A stretch of 64,000 nt of DNA from Adenanthera pavonina (GCA_026686845.1 JAIVEN010000014.1:9906001-9970000); one strand, 5' to 3'; positions 36,889 to 49,195 are shown, counted from the first letter of the stretch. The notes: a model not told the origin generated them from the letters alone. Translations and numbers: made by a program.

Positions 36889-38028
36889 TTTTGTTTTTTA
36901 AAAAAAAGGGTGGTCATTGTCTGTTAATCTTAATTATTTTAAAGAGCACTTTGAAGAGTGGATGGAGAAAGAAAAGGCCCAACAAGTACTGTCAAGTATG
37001 GACTCTATGTTGAGGCTTTAGGTCCGGCCACAACCAGAGTTGTTCTTCTTAGACTCACAAATCACAAGTCACAATTTGCTGTCTCCCCGACCTTTTATCT
37101 ATATCATTCTGTCCTTCCTCATTCTAAAAGTTCTCGCCATTGTGGACCAACAGGGGCCAATCATAATTTATAAACCATGTTCTCTGTTTTTTCTTAATAT
37201 GAAATATTAATTTTAAAATGCCAAAGTCATTTGAATATTTATTGTTTTAATTTAACTTTTTAAAATAATAATAAATATATTATTTAAAAACAAATTGATG
37301 TGTCACAATTTTTAATTATTTACTTAGTATTGCATGGCTTTCTAAGACTGCGTGTTTTTGAGATTCAATATCTTGTGCAAGCACATGGGGGCTATTGCCT
37401 ATTCTAACTAATATAAATTTCACAATAGTGTCATTTTATCCGCATGCATGATGATTTTCACATTAGACTACGGAGCCTTCACCTATAAAATAAGATTATT
37501 GTCACTCTACCTCTCTCAGTATGGCAAATTTGTACTTTTAAATTGTACTTAAATAAGATTATTGTCGTGTTTTTGGCTCAAACCCATAAGATTACAATAC
37601 AAATTGATGAGGGATATCGATTTTGCCTAAACATAGTGTGGGCTGGCCTATATATGTGGAGGACAAGAAGGCCAATATATTGCACAGCATGCATATTACA
37701 TAGACAAGGCATCATAAATTTATTAAGACAAACCTGAAAGTAACACTTTCCTCTTCCGTCTCTCTCACTGTGTTTTGATTAAGAAATACTCGCTCCTTCC
37801 TCTCCACTTCGCGCATATGGCTACGTAACCATGTGATAATAGACCAACACAAAAATTATGACAGAAAAAGAAGCATTAAAATTGACCACAAAATTTGGTC
37901 TTGATCGATCTCTTGTGAGAGCAACATCTGTGCGCATTAAATTTCAGATCTGTCTCCTTCTTCAACATGTCTACACCTTATCCTATTGTCATCACATCTC
38001 CAAAAGGCTACCCTTCAATCTTGAATCC

Positions 38029-38055
38029 TATATATATATATATATATATATATAG
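38029..38055. repeat. (TA)n microsatellite
   Basis: An uninterrupted TA dinucleotide run of about 13-14 units, preceded by CC and followed by GAATTC. Confidence 0.95.
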
Positions 38056-40105
38056 AATTCACTCATGATTAACTTCACCTCGACATGAGGTTTAGAGTAT
38101 GGTACTTTCAGGTTTTGAGCTAAGAAATAGTATCAGATAAATACAATTTCTTGTTAGAGTCCATTCTTGTGTATTTTAGAGTCTCTGGATTGGATCGATA
38201 GTTTTGAGAACCTCAACAGTCATTACAGTATATGATAATCCTCTCAAGTCACACGCTGAGGTGGGGGACTTTTAGTGGGAGACCGTATGTTATTGTCAGT
38301 CTGCAACATATAGAAATGGAAGAAAGTTAATTTAAGTTGGCACGATAGAGGTTTTCGTTCCTTAATTAAATTGTTAGGGTGCAATTTCAAACTTTAGTGT
38401 ATATATGGAATAAGTTTAGTTATAAAGGATCTACACTATCCTCTATAACACGAGAGAGATTAGTCTCTCCCTTATACTCTTGGTCCAACACCCAAAAAAA
38501 GAAAAGAAGGATTCCGCAGTATATAAAATCGTTTGTGATTTAACCTTCAACTACAAGCATTCCCGTGACTACATGCTTCTGTTCCCAACACCATTCAAGG
38601 CCCACTTTTCTTCTTGTTCAAGTTCACATGAGAGCGACCTCATAACTTGTGTATCAAACCAGCTAGAATTACTTGAATTTTCTGTCTCATATATTGAACC
38701 TCTCATCATGTCTGTACATATATTCAATAAGGCCATTTAGGTGATGATGGAAGCTTCAGTGGAAATGAACTATTGTAGGGTGCTAAAGTGAGGATGACGA
38801 GGAGGGTAGGCGTAGTGGGATGTCACAGTTGTCTTCTTCTGTCCTCATTCAAAAAGTGTCTTTCTCCATATTAAGTAAAGTGTTGGAGTCTTATCTCAGC
38901 CTCAGCATTTTGCTTTACCATTACATAGATTCGATATTGTAGTTATATCTTAAGCAGAGAAATATCTATTGTTTTTGGAATTAATTAGGGCTCTGAGTTG
39001 ATCTGCACATTCATGACCTTGCATGGCATGGCCAACCTCCTAGCTTTCTGTTTCCAATTATAATTAAAAGATGTTAGAGTTGTTATTGGTAATAGCAGAT
39101 ATGCTTTTGGTCGCTGTCTCTTCTTGTATTCTGAACTTTTCTTACTTGTTATGTTTATACAGTTTTCATTCTTCGACTCCACATTTAATTATATTTATAG
39201 TTTGAGAAATTTTGCATGGGAAATGTGTAGTTTCTCAGAGAACTAGGAAAAAGATGACGTAGACAAAGTTTATCATAGGATTCGAATCGCCAATATATCG
39301 AAGCCACCACCAAAGATTATATATGTTTTTATTTTTGGTTAAGAAAAAGTTGATTAGTTTGGGCCATGGTATGGCTCTTAAACCTGAGGTTTGATTTTTT
39401 AACTAGCATGATAAAAGTTCTTTTTCTCTCTTTTAATACATTATAAAAGTTATTTTTATCGTCTCAGAAAAAAGTTTCTTTTACGACTCCCGAAAACTTT
39501 AGCCATAGGTCGCCCGTAATGCCTTTTTCTTTCATAACTATAAATTCAATAATTAAATCATGAAAGTTAAGAGATAACTCCAGATTTGCATTTTGGATGT
39601 TACAGTAACTGTTACAAATAACAGAAAAACATCATAGAATTACTATTTGTTTACTACTAACTTTTTTTAGAAGTGTATCTCAATAGCCAAGGTTTCATTG
39701 AGCTGTTCTAATAATAAAATTTTATTTGATTGTACATGAAAAATATGAACAATAGTTTAAAATTTGCCCCAGCAAAATCACTTCACACAAGTTCAAAAAT
39801 AAGAAAAAAAATATGTATTTTAAGAGTAAAATAATAAATGCTTTATAACCGCTGACATGAATAGTACACCAATTTAATTCTGGTAAAAAAAAAAAGAAAG
39901 AAAGAAACACACAAATTTAATATGTGTGTATCCCTGCTCTTTTGTCTCTGAAAAAAAAAAACTCAGATTTCATTTAATTCGAAACAATAATATCTCAGTT
40001 TTTTTAAGAAAAAATAAATAAACTGAGGCCCACAATGTGAATCAGTGTAGGGAAGCCTTTTTTTTTTTAATCATTTATATGAAATGGGTAAGCCATGAAT
40101 TTGCT

Positions 40106-40113
40106 TATATAAA
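40106..40113 (+). promoter_or_regulatory. TATA box of the PDLP gene
   Basis: TATATAAA within CTTATATAAAGC lies 193 bp before the start codon and is followed by a pyrimidine-rich leader (TCCCTCTTCTCC), the usual arrangement of a plant core promoter with a leader of about 160 bp. Confidence 0.6.
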
Positions 40114-40305
40114 GCAACTCCTTAAACAAGCTCAGAGGTCCCTCTTCTCCACTCGCAATCTTCCATGAAATTTGCTTCCAACCTCGCCAGCACATTCTCT
40201 CTCTCATGTTCCCCACCTTTTACATAGTTCCCATCCATCTTTCTTTACACACATACACCGAATAAACAGTCATTGAAACATACATACATACAGAATCATA
40301 ACTAA

Positions 40306-41901
40306 ATGGCCCAAATAAGCCCTTTCTTCTCAGCCTCTTCCTTCTTCTTCCTCATTATTATTACCATTCTCTCTTTTCTCCCTAACTCTTCAGTCTCTGC
40401 CTCCAAGGACTCCTTCCTCTACGGAGGGTGCACCCAGCAACGGTACGCCACCAACTCGGCCTACGAGTCAAACCTCGACTCGCTACTAACCTCCCTCGTC
40501 AACTCAGCCACTTACTCCGCCTACAACAACTTCACCATCATTGGTTCCAGCGCCCAGGACGTCGTCTACGGCCTCTACCAATGCCGCGGCGACCTCTCCA
40601 TGCCCGACTGCGCCACCTGCGTGGCCCGCGCTGTCACTCGCGCCAGCGTCCTCTGCGAGCAGACGTGCGGCGGCGCCGTCCAGCTCGAAGGCTGCTACAT
40701 CAAGTACGATAACGCCACCTTCTTAGGCGTCGAGGACAAGACCGTCTTGCTGAAGAAATGCGGGCCCTCAGTGGGGTACAACTCCGATGCCATGTCTAGC
40801 AGGGACGCGGTTCTCTCCGGGTTGGCCAGTTCGGGCGGGCCGTTCCGGGTGGGCGGGTCGGGGAAAGTGCAGGGCATGGCCCAGTGCAGCGGTGATCTGA
40901 GCTTCGCGGAGTGCCAGGATTGCCTGGGCGAGGCGATCGGACGGCTGAAAGGCGATTGTGGAACTGCGGATTACGGGGACATGTTCTTGGCCAAGTGTTA
41001 CGCGAGGTACTCCACGGGTGGGGCCCATGCTTACTCCAAGGCCCATGGTAAGGCCCATCTAATCATGCCACCTCTGCAAGCTCTCTTCTTCCTCCTCCTC
41101 TTCCTTCCCTTCCTGTTGGTTTGATCCAGCAAAACTTGTTATGGTGTGGTGTAGTGAACCAATGCTTTGTATGGGTGTAAAAAAATTGTATAAAATATTC
41201 CATAAGTGTAACAACAAGTGAATTTAAAAAAAGCAATGAACTGATCGTGTCCTGATTTTCTTTTGCTCATCTCACAAACTTTCTCCTTTTTTTTGTCTTT
41301 TGTTTGGGCTAGTTAGCTTTGTCAACCCAAAACCACATTACTGAACATAAAACGCAGAAGCTATTCTTGTATAAAAAAAAAACGTGGAAGCCATTAGAGA
41401 GTAAGTTCTGAGTTTCACACATATGTTAAACATGGTTTTGAGTTTGCGACGATACACAAGCTTAATCTCAAAGCTATTCCAATCTGCTTCCAAAGTTTGG
41501 ACATTCTTGAGACACAAAATTTATAATAACTTCGTCATTTGAGTGATTTTCATAAACTATGAATGAACCTCTTAATGCTCAAGTTTCTTAATATATATAT
41601 ATGTTAGATTATAGAGATGTTAATTTGTGACGTGGAATTGGTTTATGAATGTGATGCAGAGAAATCAAGCGATGAAGGGGAGAAGACATTTGCAATAATC
41701 ATAGGATTATTAGCAGGAGTAGCCATACTTATCATTTTCCTTGCTTTCTTGAGGAAGCTCTGTGAAGATCGTGGTAATTAATTACTCATTACACATGCTT
41801 TCTCTTCTTCTTTTTTTTTCCATTTAATTAAAAAAAAGATTCATGCATTACCCTAACATGATTTTTTGCCTGGTTTAATAATTTCCCTTGCAGGTAAGTG
41901 A
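40306..41901 (+). CDS. Plasmodesmata-located protein (PDLP7-like, two DUF26 domains)
   Basis: Type I membrane protein of the plasmodesmal plasma membrane that regulates cell-to-cell trafficking. Exons 40306-41047, 41660-41773 and 41894-41901 (TGA 41899-41901) give 287 residues. A signal peptide spans about 1-32. Two DUF26 (Gnk2) domains each have C-x8-C-x2-C: C93/C102/C105 and C194/C203/C206. The single helix (about 258-278, FAIIIGLLAGVAILIIFLAF) is entirely in exon 2 and is followed by a short basic tail ending DRGK. If intron 1 is kept, translation runs to a stop at 41122-41124, giving 272 residues with a different hydrophobic C-terminus (PPLQALFFLLLFLPFLLV). Exon 1 is markedly GC-rich compared with all surrounding DNA. 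PDLP7 is the closest group as I recall; the exact paralogue is unproven. Confidence 0.92.
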
Positions 41902-42200
41902 ATTAAAGAAAAAAATAAAAGATTGTCGAACTGCGCAATTATTTTATCAGCCTCCCTCTCCTCCTTTAGTTTGCTTTTGGTGCCTCTTTTACTTTCCTTT
42001 TTCTCTATCTCTGCCCATTATTAGTTATTTTCCAATTTAAAAATTGAATTTCAAAAGAGAGATTGAAGAGATCGTGGGGGCACCTATTGGAATGAATGCA
42101 AAGGGCAAAAAAAAAAAGGAAGGAAAGCGAGAGATCAAAAGATTCGATAATTTGCTCTCTCACTTTAACAGAGTGGAGTGTTATCTTTGTGTATTATATA

Positions 42201-43040
42201 TTATTATTCTTTAATTGTAAAGTTGCATTACACTTATAATATTCTCCATCTCTCCAGTATCATCGGTATATGCGCCTCTCTTCATCTTTTTGGGGATGAT
42301 GAATTTCTTACGATTCTCCTTTTGCGTTATAAACCCAACTTTTTCAGAGCTTTATTTTTTTGTGATTTAATCTTTGTCCGGTTTTTTTCCCATCCTTTTT
42401 ATTGTTTATCCAGCTTATTTATATACTGAGTCACACTATTCACAAATTATGTATAATAAATTTCATAGCTCACATATTTAGCAAGAGTAGAAATAAAGAA
42501 CTGAATTTGTAATTTTTAATAACAAATGTTGACAAGAGGGTAGTATATATGATTTCACACCACAATAGTGTTTTTTGGGTGAAAAACTATAGTGAGGTTG
42601 AGCACTTACAACATCATGAATTGATAATTGATATCAATATAAGATATAAAACTTGAATGATATTACTCATAAGTTATGATTAATATAACTAATCTTAAAT
42701 TGTATTAATACATATACGTCTCCCCCGGCCCAGTCCCTATCCCCCCCCCCTCTCCCACATTATAACGTATCAATCATATACTATAGAACCAACAAGTTTT
42801 TGTCTTAGCATAATACCTAAACATAAGCTCTTGAAATATTTATTAACAAAATTTTCAACAGGAAAATATGAAAATTCTTGAAGAGACCCCTATAGATAAG
42901 GATTTTGATTCATGGTACTCTCCAAATTCACTCATTGTCTCTCTGATTCAATGTTGAATTCTCTTTGCAGTATTAATTACCCATAGATATAACTAATAAT
43001 ACTTTCTCCAATTGTAAATATAAATTATTTTACCCTAATT
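42201..43040 (+). repeat. Duplicated block A, copy 1
   Basis: Matches 46314-47105 almost throughout (starting TTATTATTCTTTAATTGTAA, through CATCTTTTTGGGGATGA, GACAAGAGG, CATAAGCTCTTGAAAT and TTCTCTTTGCAG). Part of it matches 49789-50032. No protein is encoded; the short frame at 42178-42429 is not kept in copy 2. Confidence 0.85.
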
Positions 43041-43260
43041 CTAAATATAGCAACTTTTACAATATACAAAGTAATATTTATTATGTATTTTCAAAAAATA
43101 TCTATATTTAATGTATCTCAAAAATAGAGAAAAAAAAATTAAATAAAAATAATTTTAAAAAATATAGTAATTTTTAAAGAAATTAAAATAGTTAACTAAC
43201 CTAAACTCATATTTTTAATTTGCATGATTAAAAAATGTTATATCAAACATGAGAGATTAA
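43041..43260. other. Junction between block A and block B
   Basis: AT-rich DNA with Stowaway-like words (AATTCTAAATATAGCAACTT). No coding content. Confidence 0.4.
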
Positions 43261-44551
43261 CAAAATTTCATGATTTGAAGTCTCAACATCTTTTGCCACC
43301 AACAATAAGCTCATTGTCTGTCCAATCAAATTATAAATATTTATGGTGTAGTTGTCATTGCTTAGCTGATAACAAAGCGAGATAAGACATTCTTGAATCT
43401 ATCCATTTGAGATCCTATGACCCGAACGGGTGCCTAAGGAAAACATGGACTTGAAAGCTGTATCAACTTTTGCTCCTTCCTCTTTTTTGCCGGTGATTTG
43501 TCTTTTGCCAAACATCATTGAATGGAACCTGGAGTTTGGCTTCCAGATGGATGCCATCCAAAGCTTCACAGTTAAGCAATGGCACTACTACAAATTTTCA
43601 TTTTCATGCTCCAATAATGTTATCGGTAAAGCATCTCATCAAACTCCCCACAATCTGCAAACTGACAAACCCAGACAAAGTACTCTTTTTTCCTTTAAGA
43701 AAAAAAAAACCTCATATTTTCTTTGGATGATGTGAAAAAAGATTTTTTGGACCAATGATGATTCGGAAAAAGTTAGAGCCAATCAAGGACTTGTGACATT
43801 TTTTACCTTAGAAAAAAGGTTGGGGTGTCTTGGTATATATTATTTTCACCCTGCCTTTTCCTTCCATACAAAAAACAATTCAGAACTCTGTTTGTGTTAT
43901 TTTCTTTGAGCAAATTTGACCCAAAGCAATATTTTCTTTGGGCTATTACTCCTTTTGTTGCTCTACCATGTGACATACAAACTTGGCTGAAATAAACGAT
44001 GAGAAACACAATTTAACCTTCAACTAGGATTTAATTTTAAAATTAAGCACTTATTAGAAATTTGAACTGAAGCAAGAATATTTAATTCTAATGGAAGTCA
44101 ATTGTAAAGAATCCATTCTTCATTTGAACATTTTTCCAGGTTGTCATTAAAATGAAATGAAAATGTAAATATAACTATAGTTAATTTTAATTGAAATATA
44201 ATGTTTTTAATTTAGTCTAAAGTTCAAGATTTTTTAAATCTTTTATATGTATTTTAATTAATTAATTATCACTTTAAAAATATAAAATATTATATAAATA
44301 AAAATATTAAGTTGATAAAAAAAGGTATTTATAAACAAAAATGCAAAAAAACGGTTTTCTGGCCCAAGAATAAAAAAAGGTTAGAAACCAAACACTTGGA
44401 CTATTCCCATATTTGGTATGTTTTCTCAGCCCAATCTAAAGAACCGAGCCCGAAGCCCAAATGAGAGATTAGCCTGCTAAATCTAGTCTGGCTCTAACTT
44501 CTATAGACAGTGCACGCTCATCCCAAAATCATCTTGGACCATTGTCTTCTA

Positions 44552-44791
44552 CTCCCTCTTATCAGTCATATTAGCTTTTCATGGTTTTAAATGTAACTAT
44601 TTTTTAAATATTAATTATTTTATTTTTAAAATATTTTTATTTAATTATGAGAAAGAATATAAATTATTTAAATTTATAATATTTATTAAATGATAAGATA
44701 AAAAATATATTAATTTTAAAATATTTTTAATAATATAATAAATTTTACTTAATTTTAATAAGTTAATTAAAAGTGATTTACTTGAATGGAG
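44552..44791. mobile_element. Stowaway-like MITE in the HSP pseudogene promoter
   Basis: 240 bp with CTCCCTCTTATCAGTC at the left end and CTTGAATGGAG at the right end (inverted CTCC..TTC), flanked by TA on both sides (44550-44551 and 44792-44793). It is absent from the equivalent place in block B copy 2, where about 20 unrelated bases sit instead. Confidence 0.7.
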
Positions 44792-44813
44792 TATAGATCA
44801 GATAAGGTCTTGG

Positions 44814-44826
44814 GAACATTCTAGAT
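44814..44826 (+). promoter_or_regulatory. Heat-shock element, pseudogene copy
   Basis: GAACATTCTAGAT fits alternating GAAnnTTCnnGA units, about 150 bp before the ATG of the dead HSP copy, at the same relative place as in the intact copy. Confidence 0.5.
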
Positions 44827-44971
44827 AGTCACGATCAACCGATAACCCCGATAAAACAGTGAATAAGCTTGATTTCTTTAAACCCTACTTTACCCACCTA
44901 GGTCTTCACTCTTCAGCTTCTTCTTCATCCTCTCGGGCAAGTCTATCATCTTGGTTTTTGCAGGATCAGCA

Positions 44972-45502
44972 ATGGGTGACAGTTTACTCGGCTATCCTTT
45001 CAGGCGCTCCTTCTTGAGCCCTCCGATCTTCGGAGAATGGTCTGAATCAACGGCTCTCATGGATTAGCTTGAATCCCCTTCTGCCCACATCTTCAAAATT
45101 AATGTTTCGGGTATCTCCCATCATCTTAAACTCTTCACTTTCATTTGACGTATTATAATCTTGATGGGGGTTGGCGTAGATTCAGGAAAATTACTTATCA
45201 ATTTGTGGATTTGAGAATAGGTTTCACCAAAGATGACATAAAGGTGCAGATTGAGGATGGGAATATTCTGCACATCAAAGGTGAAGGTGTGAAAGAGGAG
45301 CATCAAGCGAAAGACTCTATCTGGAATGTGGCTGAGGGGGACAGGGAAGGGTGATTTTTCTCACGCAATTGAATTGCCAGAAAATGTTAAGGTTGATCAG
45401 ATTAAGGCACAGGTCGAAAATGGAGTTCTCACTGTAATTGTTCCTTAAGATGCTCCAAAATATCCTAAGTTGCGAAACATGCATGTCACCAGCAAGCTCT
45501 GA
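44972..45502 (+). pseudogene. HSP15.7-like small heat-shock protein, dead duplicate
   Basis: Would-be exons 44972-45110 and 45221-45502, matching the intact copy at 53086-53617. It is broken three times: the tryptophan codon of the MDWLESP motif is TAG (45065-45067), two bases are missing in the AERGTG region near 45336, and a lysine codon near the end is TAA (45446-45448). The intron splice sites and the final SKL codons remain. Nucleotide similarity to the intact copy is very high, so the duplication and decay are fairly recent. An MITE has also entered its promoter. Confidence 0.93.
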
Positions 45503-45554
45503 GTAATGGAGACTCGGTTAAATTGAGTTCATCATGATTTGAGAATGTTAAGGA

Positions 45555-46313
45555 TAGTGAAAATACAAAGAATGGAGACGCAGCAAAGTGGAGAATATGA
45601 GGAATAAGCAAAAGAAAATGATGTGGAAGCTTCGTAAGTGTCCGAAAATGTCAGTTTCAAGGAAGAAGATGAAGCGCTAGAAGTGGTGAAACATCTTGGT
45701 TCATTATTTGTGCTTCTTGCATATGTTGATGAGAAACCCTTTTTACCTCATTTGATCAATTGTATTTGTTACGTTGAAACCTACTTGGAAAATGCTTGGG
45801 CTACATAAAGTTCGAAAATTATAAAATTTATGTATTTTATGACCAATTAAAAGTGACTTAATATTAGTTCAAGTGGTAAGTATAAAATGAAATATACGAA
45901 GTAACTTATGAGTTTTTGATTTTGTGGCCAGCTGTAGTGACTTAAATTCAAACCCTCTTATTTTTAAAAAAGATTGAAAAAGATAATGAATGAATCAATT
46001 ATGAAAAAATTTCAGAAGTAAGATAATTTCAAAAGATAACTCTAATTTGTTCCAATTTTAAAAAATTATCAAGATAGGTAATTAAAATTAAATTTGGGAA
46101 AAAAAAAATGTCCTTCATATATAAATGATTTATTTACAAATAATAATAATATATTTATAAATAAAATAAATTTATTTATAAATAATATTATTATAACTTG
46201 TAAATAAACATGTATTATTAATAAATAAATATATATCATTTATAAATATATTATTATTACTTATAAATATATTATTTTCATTTATAAGTTAATCATTTAC
46301 GAGGAGGACATTT
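45555..46313. other. Intergenic spacer in the duplication region
   Basis: No gene. 45555-45740 is purine-rich and may have been downstream coding or UTR sequence of the ancestral locus, but it does not translate cleanly. 46080-46310 is made of TAAATA/TTATTA low complexity. Confidence 0.45.
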
Positions 46314-47105
46314 TTATTATTCTTTAATTGTAAAGTTGCATGACATTTATAATATTCTCCATCTCTCCAGTGTCATCGGTATATACGCCTCTGTTGATCT
46401 TTTTGGGGATGACAAATTTCTTACGATTCTCCTTTTGTGTTACAAACCCAACTTTTTCAGGGCTTTATTTATTTGTGATTTAATCTTTGTCTAGTTTTTT
46501 TTTTCTCCTCCATCCTTTTTATTGTTTATTCAACTTATTTATATACATAATACTGAATCACACTATTCACAATTTATGTATAATAAATCTCATCACTTTA
46601 TGTGATACAAGAAGTTCACTTATTTAGCAAGTGTAGAAATAAAGAATAGAATTTGTAATTTTTAATAACAAATGTTGACAAGAGGATAGTATATATGATT
46701 TCACATTATAATAGTATTTTTTGGGTGAAAAATATCAAATTATATCATTCATAAGTCATTGAGTAATATAACTAATCTTAAATCGTATTAATATATATAC
46801 GTCTCTGTCGGTCTAGTCCCCCCCTCCCAATTATAACATATCAATTATGTGATGTAGAATCAATAAGCTTTCGTCTCATTATAATACCTAAACATAAGCT
46901 CTTGAAATGTTTATTAATAGAATTATCAATAGGAAAGTATGAAAATACTTGAAGAGGCCCCTATGGATAAGGATTCCAATTCATAGTGCTCTCCAAATTC
47001 ACTCATTGCCTTTCTGACTCACTGTTGAATTCTCTTTGCAGCATTAATTACACACAGATATGCATCAATTACTAATAATACCCCTTCGATTCTAAATATA
47101 GTGCT
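46314..47105 (+). repeat. Duplicated block A, copy 2
   Basis: Second near-complete copy of block A (compare 42201-43040). It lacks about 70 bp (the CACTTACAACATCATGAATT part) that copies 1 and 3 share. Confidence 0.85.
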
Positions 47106-48293
47106 TTTTATCCATTAGTTGATGGCAATGGTAGGATCTATAAGGAGGTGGGTGGCTTCATTGCATTTATAGTCTCATTGTAAAGAATTTTCTCTTGGAA
47201 ATCAGGTGAAAAGATGCTTGTTGAATTACACATCTGTTCAATGTCTCACGAGGCCATGACTTAGGTCCTCCTTCAAGTACCACTTTACTTGGCCTGTGAA
47301 TGGAAATACCATAATGTCCTCCTACATTGATAGCTTTCTATTTTCCCATGCTATGGAGGATTTTCCCCCTAATGTTGTCTCAAAGGTGCTGTCTTGTCTG
47401 GTTTAAAATGATTTTGACCTTTTTAGGGTAAGGGTCATAAGCATTCTCACTTAAATATGTTTGGTTGCAGAACTATTCTCTCTCTTCTTTGGTTTGATGA
47501 GAATACAGGAATTTGAGAACAAGCAATACTCTCCAATAGTGAAACCTCATAATTCAAACCTAGCTAAGAATATTTTTTATTTATTTGCTTGAAGTTTCAC
47601 CAATTGTGTTTTTTTTTCTTCTTGTCTATTTTTTTTGGGAGAAGGACGGGGGAGATTCATGGGGAGCTTGGCCTCTCGGGGGGTTGTGCTCTCTCACTAT
47701 TCGATGCACTTCAAGATTATAGTTTCTATTAATTTATCCGTTAAATTTAAAGTAAAAATTATTAAGGTAAGGAGATTGAAGTGTCTCCAACATTAAGGGG
47801 CTGTTTGGTAAGCAGTGTAATAGTATGACTTTTGTCTAAGACATCATTTCTAGTCCACATCTTTAGGAGAGAATTATTTTTATGTCCTCTATGTGGGTTT
47901 CAGCTGATGATTTTTAACAGGGTTTGTCTCTTGATGAATTTTAAAAGGATAGGAAGCACTCTTGAATTAGAGTGGTCTAGGTTGTTTCCTTTGTTTTTTC
48001 TTTTTGTTTGAGGAGGATTTCTTTTTTAGTTTCTTTTTTGTATTCTCTATTTTCACCAATATATTCTTTTTTCATAAAAAAAAAAGAACCCAACTTATCA
48101 AATGAATATTATACTGACCATAGAGTAATTAAACAAATATTCTATTTATGTGTAACAAAAATATAAGTGAAACTCCTTTTTTCAGGTTCAGATCAAGAGA
48201 TAGACAAAATGCATAATCAAAAAACGTGAATTGCCAATGTGTAAGAAGTGTGCAATAAAACCTGATAAATTTATTTTCTTCATGGTGGTTTAG
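47106..48293. other. Repeat-derived DNA, possibly a LINE 3' end
   Basis: No open frame of note. The stretch ends with a T-rich series (GTATTCTCTATTTTCACCAATATATTCTTTTTTCAT) and an A run at about 48077-48087, which looks like the 3' end and poly(A) of a plant LINE inserted in plus orientation. GGGGCTGTTTGGTAAGCAG near 47797 looks like one end of an hAT-type MITE. Neither could be bounded. Confidence 0.4.
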
Positions 48294-49195
48294 GGGCAAT
48301 TGCTCTAATCCAGCTGTAGGAGGATATGAAGAAGCAGCTCAGTGCAGAAGGGAACTATCCTGAAGAAGAGCTTGAAGAATACATGCAATCCCACAAGAAA
48401 TTAATGATTGACTCATTGTGGAAGCTTAATGTAACCGACATTGAGGCTACTCTTTCCCGTGTTTGTCAAATGGCTGTTTTTACTATTCCATCATCACAAT
48501 TTTGCCTAGCATAATAAAGGGATGAATCGGTGAATCCTGAATTTAATTTAGATGATCTGTGCTCTACTTTAGGTTCTCCAAGATAGTAGTGTTAAAAAAG
48601 AAGAGCTCCGTGCACGAGCTAAGGGGTTGAAAACCCTTGGTAAAATCTTTCAGGTATTTCTTTTCCTAATTCTTTGCCTCTAAATTTTAGAAGTGCAGCA
48701 TACTGATCATGAATTATGTTTTACACTCAATTTGAATGTAGAGTTATGCTGCTTAGTGATTATGAGATAACCTTGAAAATGCTGCTTGAAATGTAGGGAG
48801 TTAAGTCAGCCGATGGAAATGAGAATGAAAATGTACCAAACAAAGCAGAAATACATAAGTTGAATGGGAATGAACCAAGCAATGACGCTTGTTCTCCTAG
48901 CACATCTCAAAAGTGTTCAAATCCTGATTTTTCACCCCACAATGTCTCTGTGTCCCAGGTACATCATTGCCATTTACATGCCATTTTGTTGTTTCATTCA
49001 TCATACAAATTAGGGGACATTCAGGATAAGACCCTCATTTTCACCTAAGCATTTTGGATATCTATTCTTAACCTAATATAATATTGATTTTTCCCTTTTT
49101 GGTTTGATTTGATCGGATAATATAGAGTCCCCTATCTTTGCAGGCTCTCATATGGACTATAACTTCCCTAGGCCAACCGCAACCCCTGGTACAAT
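48294..49195 (+). pseudogene. DnaJ X-domain gene, 3' fragment
   Basis: Four exons of a DnaJ10-like gene are recognisable: 48294-48472 (AIALIQL, stop, EDMKKQLSAEGNYPEEELEE...SLWKLNVTDIEATLSRVCQM), 48573-48653 (VLQDSSVKKEELRARAKGLK), 48797-48958 and a last piece around 49144-49195 (MDYNFPRPTATPG). These correspond to the part of the gene just after the intact copy leaves the window. The glutamine of ALIQLQED is TAG (48317-48319), the donor after VCQM reads GC instead of GT, and the last piece is out of frame. The J domain and upstream exons are missing. It is a broken partial duplicate, not a tandem functional gene. Confidence 0.9.

Larger units (their letters stand above)
35390..40090. other. 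Intergenic region between Nudix and PDLP genes
   Basis: About 4.7 kb with no supported gene. It contains tandem and direct repeats (36246-36613; 36748-36888), a TA microsatellite (38029-38055) and Stowaway-like words near 36080. Sequence at 37750-39200 is somewhat less AT-rich, but its short frames (for example 38480-38740) match nothing I know. A non-coding transcript there cannot be excluded. Confidence 0.55.
43261..45554 (+). repeat. Duplicated block B, copy 1 (carries the dead HSP copy)
   Basis: Matches 51608-53670 over nearly its whole length: non-coding sequence first, then the HSP15.7 promoter, gene and 3' flank. The main differences are a 240-bp MITE (44552-44791) present only here, small indels, and sequence after 45554 that has no partner at copy 2. 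A stretch at about 43440-43630 stays open in the same frame in both copies but resembles no protein I know. Confidence 0.88.

Noticed and set aside
36958..37173. 71-codon frame with GPTSTVKYGLYVEA
   Set aside because: Isolated, short, no splice or promoter context, no recognised family.
38480..38740. 86-codon frame in the PDLP upstream region
   Set aside because: No similarity recognised and no supporting signals; listed only as part of the spacer.
40428..40726. Additional open frames inside the PDLP first exon on the plus strand
   Set aside because: They are arginine- and proline-rich artefacts of high GC; the DUF26 frame is unambiguous.
40695..41058. Minus-strand frames opposite the PDLP gene
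   Set aside because: GC-driven absence of stops with no domain resemblance.
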